A stretch of DNA of 64,000 bases from Posidonia oceanica (taxonomy: Eukaryota; Streptophyta; Magnoliopsida; Alismatales; Posidoniaceae). The DNA is taken from assembly GCA_037176725.1 (NCBI GenBank), contig JAZBRS010000039.1, forward strand, positions 26,758,001 through 26,822,000. The letters run 5' to 3'. Positions 21,363 to 33,915 of this stretch are shown piece by piece (position 1 is the stretch's first letter; the number at the start of each line of letters is the position of its first letter). The position numbers were made by a program, and so were the translations under genes. Below the pieces are notes generated by a model. The model was not told the DNA's origin, did not search any database, and saw nothing but the letters and a program-made list of their open reading frames with translations.

Positions 21363-24300
21363 ATGGCCCAGTACGTTAGTGAGCCTTCTTTTACTCCTGT
21401 CATGGAGGGTGTTTCCGCTTTGGCCCCTCCGGTTGCCCTTTACGTCCCCCTTGTTCCCCCTCCGACGCCAGGGTTTCCTCCTCTGACGTCTCTAGGTTCT
21501 CAATACACCCCGGGACAGTGGCAAGCCTCTCTTCCTCCGGATCCGGTCTCCGAGTCTATCTTGACGGCCGTTACTCGCGTTCCGGAGACGCCACTGCCCC
21601 CTCCGTCCCAGGGATACATCGCTTTCGACATCACTTCCACCGCTGCTGCGACCTTTCCTGTAGAAACCTTCCTTCCCGGACCATCTGTGTCTGTGCCTCT
21701 TGCTTCTCAATCCCCGCCGGCACTGCACTTCAGCATCCCCACTGCCGAGACGCCCGAAGCACAGTACCAGCACCTGATGGAGCTTGCCCAGAGACTGCAG
21801 GGCATGGCTCTATCAGTTCGTCCTCCTTCTGTCTCTGTCGTCCCTGAGGTTCCTCCGAGGCCAGTTCCTGCATTTCATGCATCAACCTCTGCACCCCCGC
21901 CTCGACCATCGTCGCAACTGCTCACGGTTCCGGCGATGGGGGCTCGTTTACCGCCTCCTGCACAACACTTGGCACAGCATGCTCCACTTCCTTCTGGTGG
22001 TCAACTTCTTGGACCGGCTGGAGCCCAGTACCTCGCTGGCTCGCTGTCTGGCACTCCGCCTGTACAGCAACTGGTGCTCCGTCATCCTCCCCCTATCCCA
22101 GCACAGCATGGCATTTATTCTTCTCCTCTTCATCAAGTCCAGCATCCTGCATACACTCCTGCATACACTATTCCCCAGCACGGATACGCCGGCCATCCCG
22201 TTGCTCCACCAGGCGACGCTATGGTAGATCCGGAGGAGCACTTAGGTGCGACCCATTCGGCGTATGTGCTCACTACCCCTGCTGATCCCTCTCCTACAGC
22301 AGCAATCCCGGACCTCATCAATAACCGGATGGACGTCTTGGAGAAGGCACTACGACTAGTGCAGGGTACCGAGCACCAGACCTACCAATTCCGAGACCTC
22401 TGTTGCTTTCCAGAGGCGGTACTCCCTCCGAAGTTCAAAATCCCGGACTTCGAGAAGTATAATGGTAGGGGCTGCCCTGTAGCACACCTGAAGGCGTATT
22501 GCGGTGATCTCGCTCAGCTTTAGGCTGACGAGAGGTTGCTGATCCGCTTGTTCCAGAAGAGTTTGACCAGGCCGGCACTCAAGTGGTTCACATCACTCGA
22601 TATGTCAACCATCAAGACTTGGAACGACCTCAGTCAGGCGTTCCTGGAGCAATACTCCTTCAACCTCGATCTTGTCCCAAAGAGGGCGGACTTGATCGCT
22701 ATCAAGCAGAACTCTGGCGAGCCGTTCGGGGAGTACGTCAGCCGCTGGCGCGCCCTTGCCTCTCAGGTTCGAGATAGACCCTCTGACGAGGAATCTATCG
22801 AGATCGTCATCAAAGGGGCGCAGCCGTCTCTCGGGGCTCTGCTTAGCATTCAGCCAGTCACTACTTTCGCGGCACTCATCAGAGCTGGAGCGCGCGTGGA
22901 GAGTTCTTTGCGGAGTGGCAACTTCTCGGCTCTCTCTGCGTTCGCTAAGCAGGCAGCGATAAGCAGCAACAGTGCCAACAGCAGCGCCTTCAACAACAAC
23001 AACAGCGGCAGCAACAACAACCGCCCGAAGAGGAAGGATTCGCCGAAACCCGCTGTTGCAATCGTCGATTCTCCTGCTGTGCCTGTTCGCTTGCCGTCTC
23101 GGCCTGCCCCAGCTCAGATGGTGTACGCTCCTGCACCTGGGATTCCGCACACACCGCACATCACTACCACCGCTAGACCGGTCTATCCTGCCGCACCAGT
23201 CCAGCAAGGCTCACACCCAAGGCAAAGAAGACCACCCGCTGAGAGGAGGAATTTCACCCTACTGGTGGAACCACTCACGGACATCTTGCCGAAGGTGGCA
23301 TCGCTCCTGAAGTTCCCGGAGGTTCGTCCGCCGCCAAGCCCTCTGCCGCATTGGTTTAGGCCGGACCTCTTCTGCAATTTCCATCGAAGCGTCGGGCATT
23401 CGACGGATAATTGCTTCTCCTTGCGGAACGCAATTCAGGACCTGATCGAATCGGGAACGATTGTGATCGACACGCACGAGGCTTCCACTCAAGCACGCAC
23501 TCATGCATCTGCATCTCCAGCTGTTCCCCCGCATTCTGGCATCGTCGGCCAACCTTTACCGGAGCACTCTTATCCGGGAGGGGCGGGAACCTCAGGTGTC
23601 CACTCAGTCTTTCCTTCTGGGCCTGCTACTTCTGTAGTGGACCCCTCTGATCTTATCTCTGACATCTCTGAGCCTTTTCCAGTCAGTCTTTATTTGGCGG
23701 CAGTTGCCGGCTCCGAGTTGGGAATCCATCTGATCCGACCGCGTGCCAGGCCGGAGCGCCCTCTCGCGCCCCCCACCGTGCTCCCTCAGGCTCAATCCCC
23801 TGTACACCTCTTAGCTAGAGCCCAGCCTAGTTCTCCCATCCACCTTTTAGGGCGACCTCAGCCACACCTTCTAGGCAGACCTCAACCTGCCCCAGCCTTC
23901 CCACCCCAACAACCATACCTACTAGATAGACCTCAGCATCCTATAGGTCCCCCTGTAACCCCTCCTGTGCTCGCAGCACATGCTCCAGTCGTCATTAATT
24001 TGACCCTGGACACCCATCGCGTCCCTTACAGCTACGCCACAGAAATGTATGCGGAAGTAACGCGATCGGGGAGGGTTTACAGGCCCCCAGCACCGGCAAT
24101 TAGGCCAACTCACCCTGGACCTGTTGTACCCCCACCCTCGGGCCAACCCTTAGCAGATCCAGCCCTAGATCAGCCCGTAGCTAGCCAAGCCCCTAGCCAG
24201 CCTGTAGTGACCCAGCTTCCTGCCACTACCCCTATGGAACCTGCTAGAATCACCCCTCCAGCTGCTAGAAGGAGCCAACCTAAAGCAGACCTAACTTCCC

Positions 24301-27242
24301 AGCTTAAGAAGGTTAAAGCCGACATCTCCATCTGGGATTTGATCCACACTTCTGCCGAACACCGCGAGACTTTTCTTCGTATGTTCCAGGCTGCTCGTGT
24401 GTCCCAGTCCATTGAGCCTTCTGCCTTGGAGAGCATGGTTGGGTTAATCGCGGAGCCCCAGGTCATCTCTTTCACGAGCGATGAGCTGCCTCCGGCAGGG
24501 ATTAATCACAACCAGCCCCTATTCGTCACGGTACAGTTCAAAAGCTTTCGCATTCCCCTAACGCTGGTTGATAACGGGTCAGGCCTTAATGTCTGCCCCT
24601 TGCATACAGCAACCAAGCTCGGATTCAAAGCCGAGGATATCACGCCAGCCGTGAAGGGAATGACTGCTTTTGACAACACTCACCATGACACCCTAGGGAT
24701 TCTGATTATCCCCCTGGCTATCGGTCTGGTCGTCTTCGACGTAGAATTCTATGTCGTCGACTTGAAGCCTAACTTCAATCTTCTGCTTGGGTGCCCTTGG
24801 CTCCACAAGCATCAGGTCCTTCCTTCGACCCTCCATCGAATGATAAAGTACCGTCGTGGCGATGATGTCATTGTCGTCATGGCGGAGAACTTTGAGAAGG
24901 AGCGGATTGAAGCAGTCTCTCCCGTGTCTTCGCAATCCATCCCGTTTGACCCCGAGACTTCTGAAGCCCTCTATTGCGTTAACCGGTGCGAGCCAGTTAA
25001 CTTCGTTCCTGATCTTGAACGTGTCAACTCCTTGACCGTTCACAATAACCCCTTTCGAATGGTCGAGAATGTATGTCACAGGTGGGGTTACATAAAGGGT
25101 ACGCCGCTCGGGCGTCACGGCCAAGGGATCGCGGAGCCGATCGTAGCAGTGGAGCGAAGGAAATCTGAAGGTCTCGGCTACGAACCAAAGCTCGACGAAG
25201 ATCACTGCTTCCAGCTCAGAGATCGTGCACCAGCCATTCCCAGAGACCTCACTAACTTTACCAGTGCAGGAATTCTGGGATCAACCGATTACCAAGCCAC
25301 AGCGCCGGTAGAGGATTGGGTGTGTATTGAGGACTACTACTCGGATGAGGAGCAGTCTGATGCAACAGAGGCAGTCCCAATCAACTCAGCAGAAACAGTG
25401 GCCAGAGCAGAGGCCCCACAGTCAGTTTATTCAGCTTTCCCTCTGGCAGAAACAGCAGGCAGCTCAGTAGGCCCTGTGGCAGATGCCAGTTCCCAATCTT
25501 TTGCAACCACATCAGCTTCCCAAGTACAGACAGCAGCAGTGCAGGAGTCAGAGACACTCCTCCTGGCAGAAGCAGGCATGCTACCAGCGGTCACAGCAAC
25601 ATCAATGCCACTGCCCCCATCTCTGGAGGGGCAGTCCATCAACTCAGTCAGCAGCGTGGCCCAGCCCGCTCCCTCAGCATCATCTTCAGGAATGCAGCTG
25701 GCGCAGTCCGCTCCGCATTCTCCTGACGACCTGCAGCAGCTCTCATGGCAAGACCCTATGGCGTCAGAGGCTGTGCTCTCTCAGTTACGGCCCAATACAA
25801 AAGGCCAGCTGAGCACTACACTCTCCGGGCCCTTGAGCCCCCCAAAGAGCACCCCTGTTTACCCTCCAGCAGTGACCCTGGAAGCTTATCCATCAATAGC
25901 ACCGCTGGCCTGCCTATTTGGGCCTTCTACATCTGAACTGCCATCAGCGAACGCGCCCATGAACCAAAGCATGCAAACTCCAAGGGCGGCGATCCATCTT
26001 GCAGCCGGGCCAGTGCCGCAGGCCCCCGACGCCTACTACGTCGACTCCCCCTCAGACGAAGAAGAAGGAGTGGCGATAGAAGCCCAGGTCGATTCTTGGA
26101 TGTCCGACTTAGAGCTACTCTATCAAGAACAGATCAAGTCGATAACAGAAGACCTGGCAGAGCATCAAGCTGCAGAAAGGAAAGGGAAAGCCGTGGCTAC
26201 GGACCCTCCTCTGCAAGAAGACCATGCCTCTATCATGGTCCTGGAAGAAGACTCAGCAGCGCCGGACTCCCCTAGACCAGATGAGCTCATCACTCTTCAA
26301 CCAGAAGGCGGGTCTAGGTGGCTTGTGCAACCCATGCCTCATTCGAGCAACATATCGAGCGGCAGTGCTCAGATCAGCCGCCAGTCCGGCATATCCTCTG
26401 CAAGCACACTAGAAGACCCGGAGGAGGAAGCATCAGTAGTGCAAGCAGCAGCAGTAACAGAGCAGAAAGCAGAATCAGTAACGGAGCTGTCAGCAGCCTC
26501 TTACAGGACAGTCACCGCTATGGCAACAGAAAAATTTATCAGAAATAATATCATTGCCCGATATGGGGTCCCGCACTCAGTCATCTCTGATAATGGCACA
26601 AACTTCATTGCCAGAAGGATCGAGGAATTCCTGCAAAGTCTCAAGATCAAGCATCATCGATCCTCGCCCTATCGGCCACAGATGAACGGAGCAGTGGAAT
26701 CTGCAAACAAAAACATTGTCAAGATTCTGAAAAAAATGGCAGAAACCCACAAGGATTGGCACGACAAGCTCCCGTACGCGCTCTGGGCGTACAGGACATC
26801 AATCCGGACCTCTATAGGAGCCACCCCGTACTCTCTGGTGTACGGCATGGAAGCGGTGTTACCTGTTGAAGTAGAGATCCCCTCTCTGCGGATCCTGCGG
26901 GAAGCTGAGTTGGAAGAAGCAGAATGGGTCGAAGACCGCTGCGTCCAACTGAACCTGATTGATGAGCGTAGGTTGCAAGCCATGCACAACGCTCACTGCT
27001 ATCAGAAGCGGATGGCCAGAGCATTCTTGAAGAAGGTCCAGCCCAGAAGCTTCCAGCCAGGGGACCTTGTCTTGCGCGCCATTCATTTGCCTGACGATCG
27101 AGGGAAATTCCGACCCAATTGGCGTGGCCCCTTTGCGGTCAAGCAGATCTTTACGGGAGGCGCTGTCACTCTTGAGGATATGGACCAGGTCGAGCAGTCC
27201 GAGCCCGTAAACCTCTGCTACCTGAAGAAATACTATCAGTAG
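21363..27242 (+). pseudogene. Gag-protease-linker-integrase remnant of element B (RT and RNase H deleted in frame)
   Basis: The start chosen is the ATG of MAQ at 21363, conserved with C at 35217; an in-frame ATG lies upstream at 21309. One premature stop (TAG 21-codon context ...DLAQL*ADE..., 22521-22523; CAG in C) is the only interruption. Order: Pro-rich N-terminus, gag domain about 22390-22910, Asn/Ser-rich stretch, knuckle 23373-23414, Pro-rich stretch, retropepsin DNGS with Asp at 24571-24573, G-patch about 25075-25190, acidic linker, then a jump at 26491-26500 from linker directly into integrase just after its first Asp. Second Asp (26589-26591), Glu (26697-26699) and the GPF-containing C-terminus remain. 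The deletion keeps the frame, so B could encode a gag-protease-linker fused to a catalytically incomplete integrase. Confidence 0.9.
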
Positions 27243-28205
27243 CCGAAAGCGGCCGCGTTGCAGATGCCCTTCTCCCACCTGTACTTGCATTCTCGCCCTC
27301 TTACTTCATTTCCTTTCAAATCATCATCATCATCCTCTCAGCTCTTGCACCTTTTCCTTCAAATCATCATCATCATCCTTTCAGCTCTTGCACCCTTTCT
27401 TTTCAAATCACCATCATCCTCTCAAACATCACATCTTTTGCCCGGTGATGACAACCGGAAGTGCTTGCCTGCTCTGGAAAGAGTCACCCTGCCTCACCTG
27501 GCACTACTTAGATGCCTTAGCAAGTGAAGGAGCCACCACCAATAAGGACAGGCGAACTGCCCAATCTCACAAGGACATACACCTCTGAGGGAGAAAAAAT
27601 GTCAGGTTGTGAGCTTGAAAAAAGTGAGAATAGACATCTAGGTTTGGGCACCTCCGAGGAACAGAAGACGAAGACAGAAGCCGGCCCTAGGGATAGGGGT
27701 GTGCAGTCTAACCCTGCTCCTTCTACCCATCACACAGCAGACCCAAAACCTGAATCCATTACAATTCAAGCACCCTTCTTTTGCCACCAGAATGGGGATA
27801 GCAAAAGCCAAAAAAAAAAGAGGAGAAAAGAGATCAAAAAAAAAAAAAAGAAAAAAAAAGATAGAACAAAAACAAGAACAAAAAAAAGGAGAAAAGCAAG
27901 CAAAACAAACAAAAAGAAGAAGAAAAAGGCAAAGGTAGCCCAAAAACACAGGCACCGTTATCCCTCATACTTTACTAGAGATCTCCAGCATGTCAAGCCT
28001 GGAAAAGGGGTCTACCACATCCTCCCAAAAGCAAACACATACCTTCTCCTAGCTAGGGGCAGAGAAAGACTGCATACCTATGAGGGAGAAACCTTTCAAA
28101 AAAAAGAGAGCTGAAAGAATAGGTGTAGGTCCTGAGAGTGCGGCCAGTAGTCTGTCCCCACCACATCACCACCAATAATGCCAACGACCTATTCTGGAGC
28201 GCCAC
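27243..28205 (+). other. Element B spacer downstream of pol, first part, with polypurine tract
   Basis: No gene supported. Contains CATCATCATCATCC-type short repeats (27300-27420), a block at about 27439-27590 conserved in A and C, and an A/G tract at about 27798-27940. It ends at the 5-bp GCCAC that was duplicated when C inserted. Its continuation is at 54904-55469. Confidence 0.75.
28201..28205 (+). repeat. Target site duplication of C, left copy (GCCAC)
   Basis: GCCAC directly precedes the C 5' LTR and is repeated at 54899-54903 directly after the C 3' LTR. The uninterrupted sequence in A (minus strand, near 7850) reads GTGCCACCAATAAG, confirming the empty site. Confidence 0.96.
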
Positions 28206-31200
28206 TGTTGACACCCCATTTTGACAGGTTGGATCGTTTGGAGCCTTCCGGTGGCTGCTGGACCCGAACCCAGACCCAAACCTACACCTTCCTCTCCTTT
28301 TTTCCCCTCAAAACAAGCCTGAACTTGACCCGAGCTTACCCCCCTTTCCCGAGCCTGAAAACCTGCCAAAATCCATAGGAACACTCACCCCTGATGACTT
28401 AGTAAACCCACCAAAAAGCCTGCAAAATCTCAAACCAGACCCCTCCCAAAAAACCCTAGGAAACTTAGGCGAAAATACCCTTTTTCTACGCCTCAAAACC
28501 CCTCCGAAACTTCCTCAAAACCAAACCAAAACTCCAGGACAAGAACTAGAAACCCTAGACCCCGCACTCGCCAAATTTCACCCCTTTCGGAGACCCTTAA
28601 GACCCCTTTTCGCTGGAATTATCGTTTTCTCTCTCCGGGATTATCGTTTTCTCTCTCCTCTCTCTCTCCTGATTATCGTCTCTCTTTTCATCCCCTTCTC
28701 GCCCTCCTTCTGGCTTGGCAGCGGGCCCCCTTTGTACTCCTATCCCTTCTCTACCTTATTCCTATTTTTATTTTATTTTTACCATCTTTCTTGAATTTTA
28801 AAAAAAAATCTCTCCCCTCAAACCTACCTCTTTCCCTTTTATTCCCTTTTTTCCTCTTTTCTTCTTCTTTTTCTTTTCTTCTTCCTTCCTTTGCAAAAAA
28901 CCTCAAAAATCCTTAAAAATCTGTAAAACCCCAAGGCCTAAAAGAAACAAATCAGAATCCCCAGAAAAAGCAATTAAAAACATTAAATAAATAATTAAAA
29001 ACCTAAACTAAATTAAATCAAGCTAAAAAGAAAATCAAGCATGCAAACTAAAAAATGCAAAACAAACTAAAATAAAATACTGTAAAATCAACTAAAAAAC
29101 TGAAATAAAATCAGAATCTACCAAAAATGAAAACCCCACTAAAAGAATTAAAAAAAACAAACCCCAAGGGAAAGAATTAAAAATCAAATGCTAAAACAAG
29201 TAATTAAAGGAGACAAGAGGCTTAACCTAATAAACATGAGAAAAACAACATAAGAACTTAATTAAAAAAGGAAAAAGAAAATACAGTTAAAAGACCTAAA
29301 ATACTTAATCAAATCAGGAAAAATCCAACCAAAAAACATCAAGGAGAATTAACAAATAAAAAAACAAAAGCATGGATCAAAAGACTTAAAAAAGGAAAAT
29401 ACGAAAGACTAGAACTAAAAGCCCAAAACCCACTCAAAATAATGTAAAAATAAATCCTAAAAATCCTAATTAACATCCTAAAATACTTAACAAGAACACA
29501 CAATTTTAAAAACAATTTAAAAGAATTTAACCAACCCCTAATCAAGTGGAAAACAAATCAAAAACAAAATAAAACCCTAAAGCCCTAATCAAGCCTAAAA
29601 CCCACTAATTAACCTAGAAACAGTCATTAAAAAATCCAATTAAGCATCCAACCTACAACACAACTCATCTAATATTTTTATTTATTTTTATCCTTTTTTT
29701 TCTTTTCTATTTTCTTTTCCCTCTTTCTTCCCATCTTTCTTCCTTTCTTCTTTTTTTACCCTTTCTTTTCTTCTTTACTGGGCTCACCAGCCCATTATCC
29801 GATTTCTTCTTTTTTTAAAAAAAATCACAGCCCGCTGCTACAGTGATGCACAGTCCTTCTTCTTCCTCCGCCCGCGCGCTGGCAGTGGAACAGTGCACGC
29901 CGCCTGCCATTCTGCCCTCCTGCCACCTTCTGCTCGCGCCGAACGTCGGTCCGTGCTTCCTGCCATTGCCACGCCGTGGCATTCAATGCGGGCACCTGCA
30001 AAACCAAGAAGGGAGGCTATCAAAAGTCAGGCGGAAAGAGGAGGAGAAAATCAGAGGGCATTTTCAGGAGAAAAGGAGGGGAGAAGAAGAGGATTTTGGG
30101 ATCCCGGAAGAGAGACGAGGTTTTCCAGAGACGAGCCCGAGTGAGAGCGTGACCATTTTCTTCTCTGGAAGCCACCCAGAAACACCGGACCTCGGCCTCT
30201 CCTTCTCCCAGCAAACCAGCGCCCAAAACACCCTCGAAATCCTCCAGAGTTCCTTCCCCAATCTCACCCAGGTTACCTGCAATTCCACCCACCACTCCGC
30301 ACAGAGAACAGCCCAGCCTTCCGCCTGAATCCTCCTGAAAGCCAGCCGAACCCAGCTCCGAACCCATTCCGAAATTCCCCGCACTCCAGTCCACCATTGC
30401 CTCCCAAAATCCGCCCAGGTGATCCCCAAGACATCTCCTTTCCAAAGCCCCCGGCCTCGAATCCAATCGCTCGCCACCGACCGAGATTTCCACAACAAAC
30501 ACCTGTGACACTTCCAGACCAGAACTCCGACTCAACTCCAAGCCTACTCCACACCTTCCAGAAACCCTCTCCAGGCGTCCAAACCCCATCGCCAGCATCC
30601 CAGCAACCTGTCGGAGCATTCCATCCAGCCTGAGGAGCAGCAGATACCCCCCCCGGTCTCCGGCCGTCATTCCTGGACCCAAAAGCGCCGGATTCCTCTC
30701 CGAGCTTCGAAGCTCGCGTCCAATCGCCCAGGAAGCGCCAGAAGCACCCCCAGAGTAGATCCCAATCTTCGTGAGCACCCGAGGACCACTGCCGCGACCG
30801 GACGGTCTCCACCGGCCACCTCCGACACTGCTGAGGTCGGGGGGACGCACCAGGCACCGCCGCAGGTATTTCTCGCCCTCCCCCTCTCTCTCTCTTCCCC
30901 CTGCTGCTTTTCCACCCATCAGAAGCCAGCTCCCAATCTTCCAGCGCCGTCCTCGACTCGCCGGACAGAGTGTCTTCTCCGGCGCCGGCCTCCTGTCCTC
31001 CCGATGCTCCGGACGACGGAACGGTGCCCGGACGGTCTCCAGAGCTCCGCACAGACATCAGCTCCAACCTCTGCCAAACTGCGCCTCCACAAGCTCCCCC
31101 TGCAGGCGGTGCTGAGCTCCGGTGGCGTCTTGCTACAGTGCCAGCCACCGCCGGTAGGACACTGTTTGTTTATTTTTTTTTTAGTTATATAGTTTCGGTG

Positions 31201-32309
31201 TTGATATTGCATTTCTGTCTTATGTTTTTTTAGTTTTTCGTTTCAGTCCTTATGTCATTTAATATGCTTAGTTTTTAATTAAAAACCTTGCTATATTGCT
31301 TAATGTGTTCATGCTTTGTTGTATTTGCCTTCTGGTCCTGTCACTGTGCATTTCAGTTATAATATTTTGCATCATAGTCCCTCAGTTTCCGATTTTTGCA
31401 CATAGGTCCTGCATGAAATCAGATCATTTAAATGCATATAGTTTTCCATATAATATTGCAGTCCTGCCCCCTGCATGCTTTTATTTTTGCATTTAAGTCC
31501 CATGCACTGTAGAACTTAGGATTTATTTTTTTATTTTTGCATACTGCATTGCATATTTTATCCTCTGCTTTTGTGCATTTGCAGTTAGGTCCATTTTAAA
31601 TGGACAGTAACTGTGCTGCATGCATTTTACCTTATTACATTACATTTTTGACCCTGTTTTTTTTAAAAATTGCACATTAGTCCTGCCTACTGATTTCAGA
31701 GCATGTTTACCATATAAAATTGCATTTTCAGACCCTGCATGATTTGAAAATCACACATAGAGCCTTGCATCTTTTGAAAAATCATGTGAAAAGACTGTTT
31801 TACCCCTAAGTTGCATTTTAGCTTCCCTGTTGGCAAAAATTGCATGTATACCCTCCACTTGCATTCCTGGACTCCCCAGAACCCCCGTTTTCTGGAAAAT
31901 TTGCATCTTAGCCCCTTTCTTTTTCAAAAATACTTTTAAACCCCCGTTCTTTCCAAATGGCTTTTCCCTGTCTTCTCTGGCTTTGCATTGCATTCCGCAT
32001 CCACTTAATCTTGCATTTAAGCTCCCCTTTGCATACACTAAGCGCTCCTAACTCCCCTTCACTTGGGAGGACCTCCAGCACACCCCTAGGACCTCCTAGA
32101 TACTTAGATCCATTCCTCTCTCCTGTTCTGGCCCTTCTGCTCCGGAGCTGCGATATCTTTCAATCCGACCGTCGGATCTCCTCAAGTAAGCTGCCCAGGC
32201 GACCGCAGCGAAGCGCTCTTCAGCATGGACCAAACAGATCTCCGATCAGACTCCCGGATCTCCAGGTATATCTTCCTGAACTTCTGCACTGCATTCATCT
32301 TGCATGCCA

Positions 32310-33130
32310 TTTACACCGTTTTGCGTGCCTTTTAGTTTCTTCGCCTCGTTTTGCGTGCCATCATGTTTTATCGCTCCGTTTTTCGCGCCGCTTCTTTGTC
32401 TTGCACCGTTTTGCGTGCCCTTTAGTTTTTTCGTCTCGTTTCGCGTGTTTTCATGTTTTATCACTCCGTTTTGCGCGCCACTTCTCTATCTTGCACCGTT
32501 TTGCTTGCCTTTTGATTTCTCGCCTCGTTTTGCGTGCCATCATGTTTTATCACTCCGTTTTGCGCGCCGCTTCTTTGTCTTGCACCGTTTTGCGTGCCCT
32601 TTAGTTTTTTCGTCTCGTTTCGCGTGTTTTCATGTTTTATCGCTCCGTTTTGCGCGCCACTTCTCTATCTTGCACCGTTTTGCGTGCCTTTTGATTTCTT
32701 CGCCTCGTTTTGGGTGCCATCATGTTTTATCGCTCCGGTTTGCGCGTCGCTTCTTTGCCTTGCACCGTTTTGCGTGCCTTTTAGTTTTCTCGCCCCGTTT
32801 TGCGTGTTTTCTTGTTTTCTCGCTCCGTTTTGCGCGCCTCTCCTTTGCCTTGCACCGTTTTGCATGCCTTTTAGTTTTTTTTGCCTTGTTTTGCGTGTTC
32901 TCATGTTTTCTCGCCCCGTTTTGCGCGCCGTTCCTCTGTCTTGCACCGTTTTGCGTGCCTTTTAGTTTTCTTGCCTCGTTTTGCGCGCAGTCTTGTTTTC
33001 CTGCACCGTTTTGCGTGCCCTTTCGTTTTCTCGTCTCGTTTTGCGTGCCCTGGCGTTTTCTGGCCCAGTTTTGCGCCCTTCTTTCGTTTTCTCGCACGGT
33101 TTTGTGTTCTTGTTCCATTTCTTGCATCAT
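32310..33130 (+). repeat. C 5' LTR tandem array of about 30-bp monomers, 180-bp higher-order unit
   Basis: Monomers centre on CGTTTTGCG(T/C)GCC. The higher-order unit is about 180 bp (for example CGTCTCGTTTCGCGTG at about 32432 and 32611). This copy has one 180-bp unit fewer than the 3' LTR but retains an about 30-bp stretch that the 3' LTR lacks near 53715. Stop-free frames here are repeat artefacts. Confidence 0.92.
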
Positions 33131-33447
33131 TTTGCATGTCAACCTTGTTTTCGCACCTTTTCGCATTCTTCTTTCGTTCCTCGCACTGTTTTACGCCATT
33201 TTCCCTTGCATGTCGATTGCATTGCATGGTTTTCTCGCTGTTTTGTTTTATCGCCCGCATTTGCATATAGGGCGATGATGCTTACTGTCCGGAGTTCTCA
33301 CGAGCCGGGTTCCGCCCGGTTCGGAACACAGACAGCGTTGCTGAGCGCTTAGATTGTACGTTTACTTCCTTGCATCGTCTTTCATCACTTAGAGCACACC
33401 TTTGAGCATTTAGACAGGCATTCATTGGCACTTAGGCATTCAAAGTC

Positions 33448-33550
33448 TGCATTTCCCTGCATATGCGAGCGTAAGCCTAGAAAGACCGATTCTCGGGCGT
33501 GTCGGGGGTGCCTAACACCTTCCCCGCGCGTAACAGGAGTCCTTACCCTC
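33448..33550 (+). promoter_or_regulatory. Conserved LTR block (counterpart of 19627-19728)
   Basis: Same roughly 100-bp block as in B, including GTGCCTAACACC and CGCGTAACAGGAGTCC, in an LTR that is otherwise well diverged from B. Confidence 0.6.
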
Positions 33551-33721
33551 TCTTGGCCCGCAATGACCATATTGCCCTTGTCCTAGGCACGAGTCACATC
33601 ATTTGCATTCATTTGCATCTTATTTCTTTTGCATTGCTTTGCTTTGCATCCTTTGCTTGGTTTTGTGTGATTATTCACGCATTTCCCCGGTTTTCCTCGT
33701 CTTCCGATTTAATAGACTTGG

Positions 33722-33732
33722 TGGCGACTCCG
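33722..33732 (+). other. PBS-like word TGGCGACTCCG inside the C LTR
   Basis: Matches the tRNA-Arg 3' end over 11 nt, without the mismatch present in the functional PBS, and lies 176 nt upstream of that PBS. It is preceded by AATAGACTTGG as in B. Confidence 0.65.
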
Positions 33733-33897
33733 ATTTTGTCTTATCTTCTTCTTTTCGTTCCCTTTTTCCCCCTTTTAAATGTTTTCGAGTTAGGTCTTCC
33801 TTCTCGGACATAGCCGCTTATAGTGAGCCTGATTCCGATCGGTGCACGCGAGCTTTGGCATCGTGCATGGACGATCCGAACACCGGGATTACTACAG

Positions 33898-33915
33898 TGG
33901 CGACTCTGCTGGGGA
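33898..33915 (+). promoter_or_regulatory. Primer binding site of C (tRNA-Arg)
   Basis: TGGCGACTCTGCTGGGGA, separated from the LTR end at 33896 by one G. Identical to the PBS of B. Confidence 0.9.

Larger units (their letters stand above)
28206..33896 (+). mobile_element. Element C 5' LTR (5691 bp)
   Basis: Begins TGTTGACACCCCATTTTGAC and ends CCGGGATTACTACA. It differs from the 3' LTR mostly by scattered transitions, plus one 180-bp repeat unit and one about 30-bp segment in the tandem region. It shares with the B LTR the first 15 bases, the general order of base-composition blocks, the palindrome at 31589-31605, the conserved block at 33448-33550 and the internal PBS-like word at 33722-33732. 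It is therefore a related but distinct LTR family. Confidence 0.95.

Noticed and set aside
30020..31148. Antisense open frames of about 290 codons in the C LTR, repeated in the 3' LTR
   Set aside because: G/C-skewed low-complexity LTR sequence; identical in both LTRs simply because the LTRs are identical; no recognisable domain.
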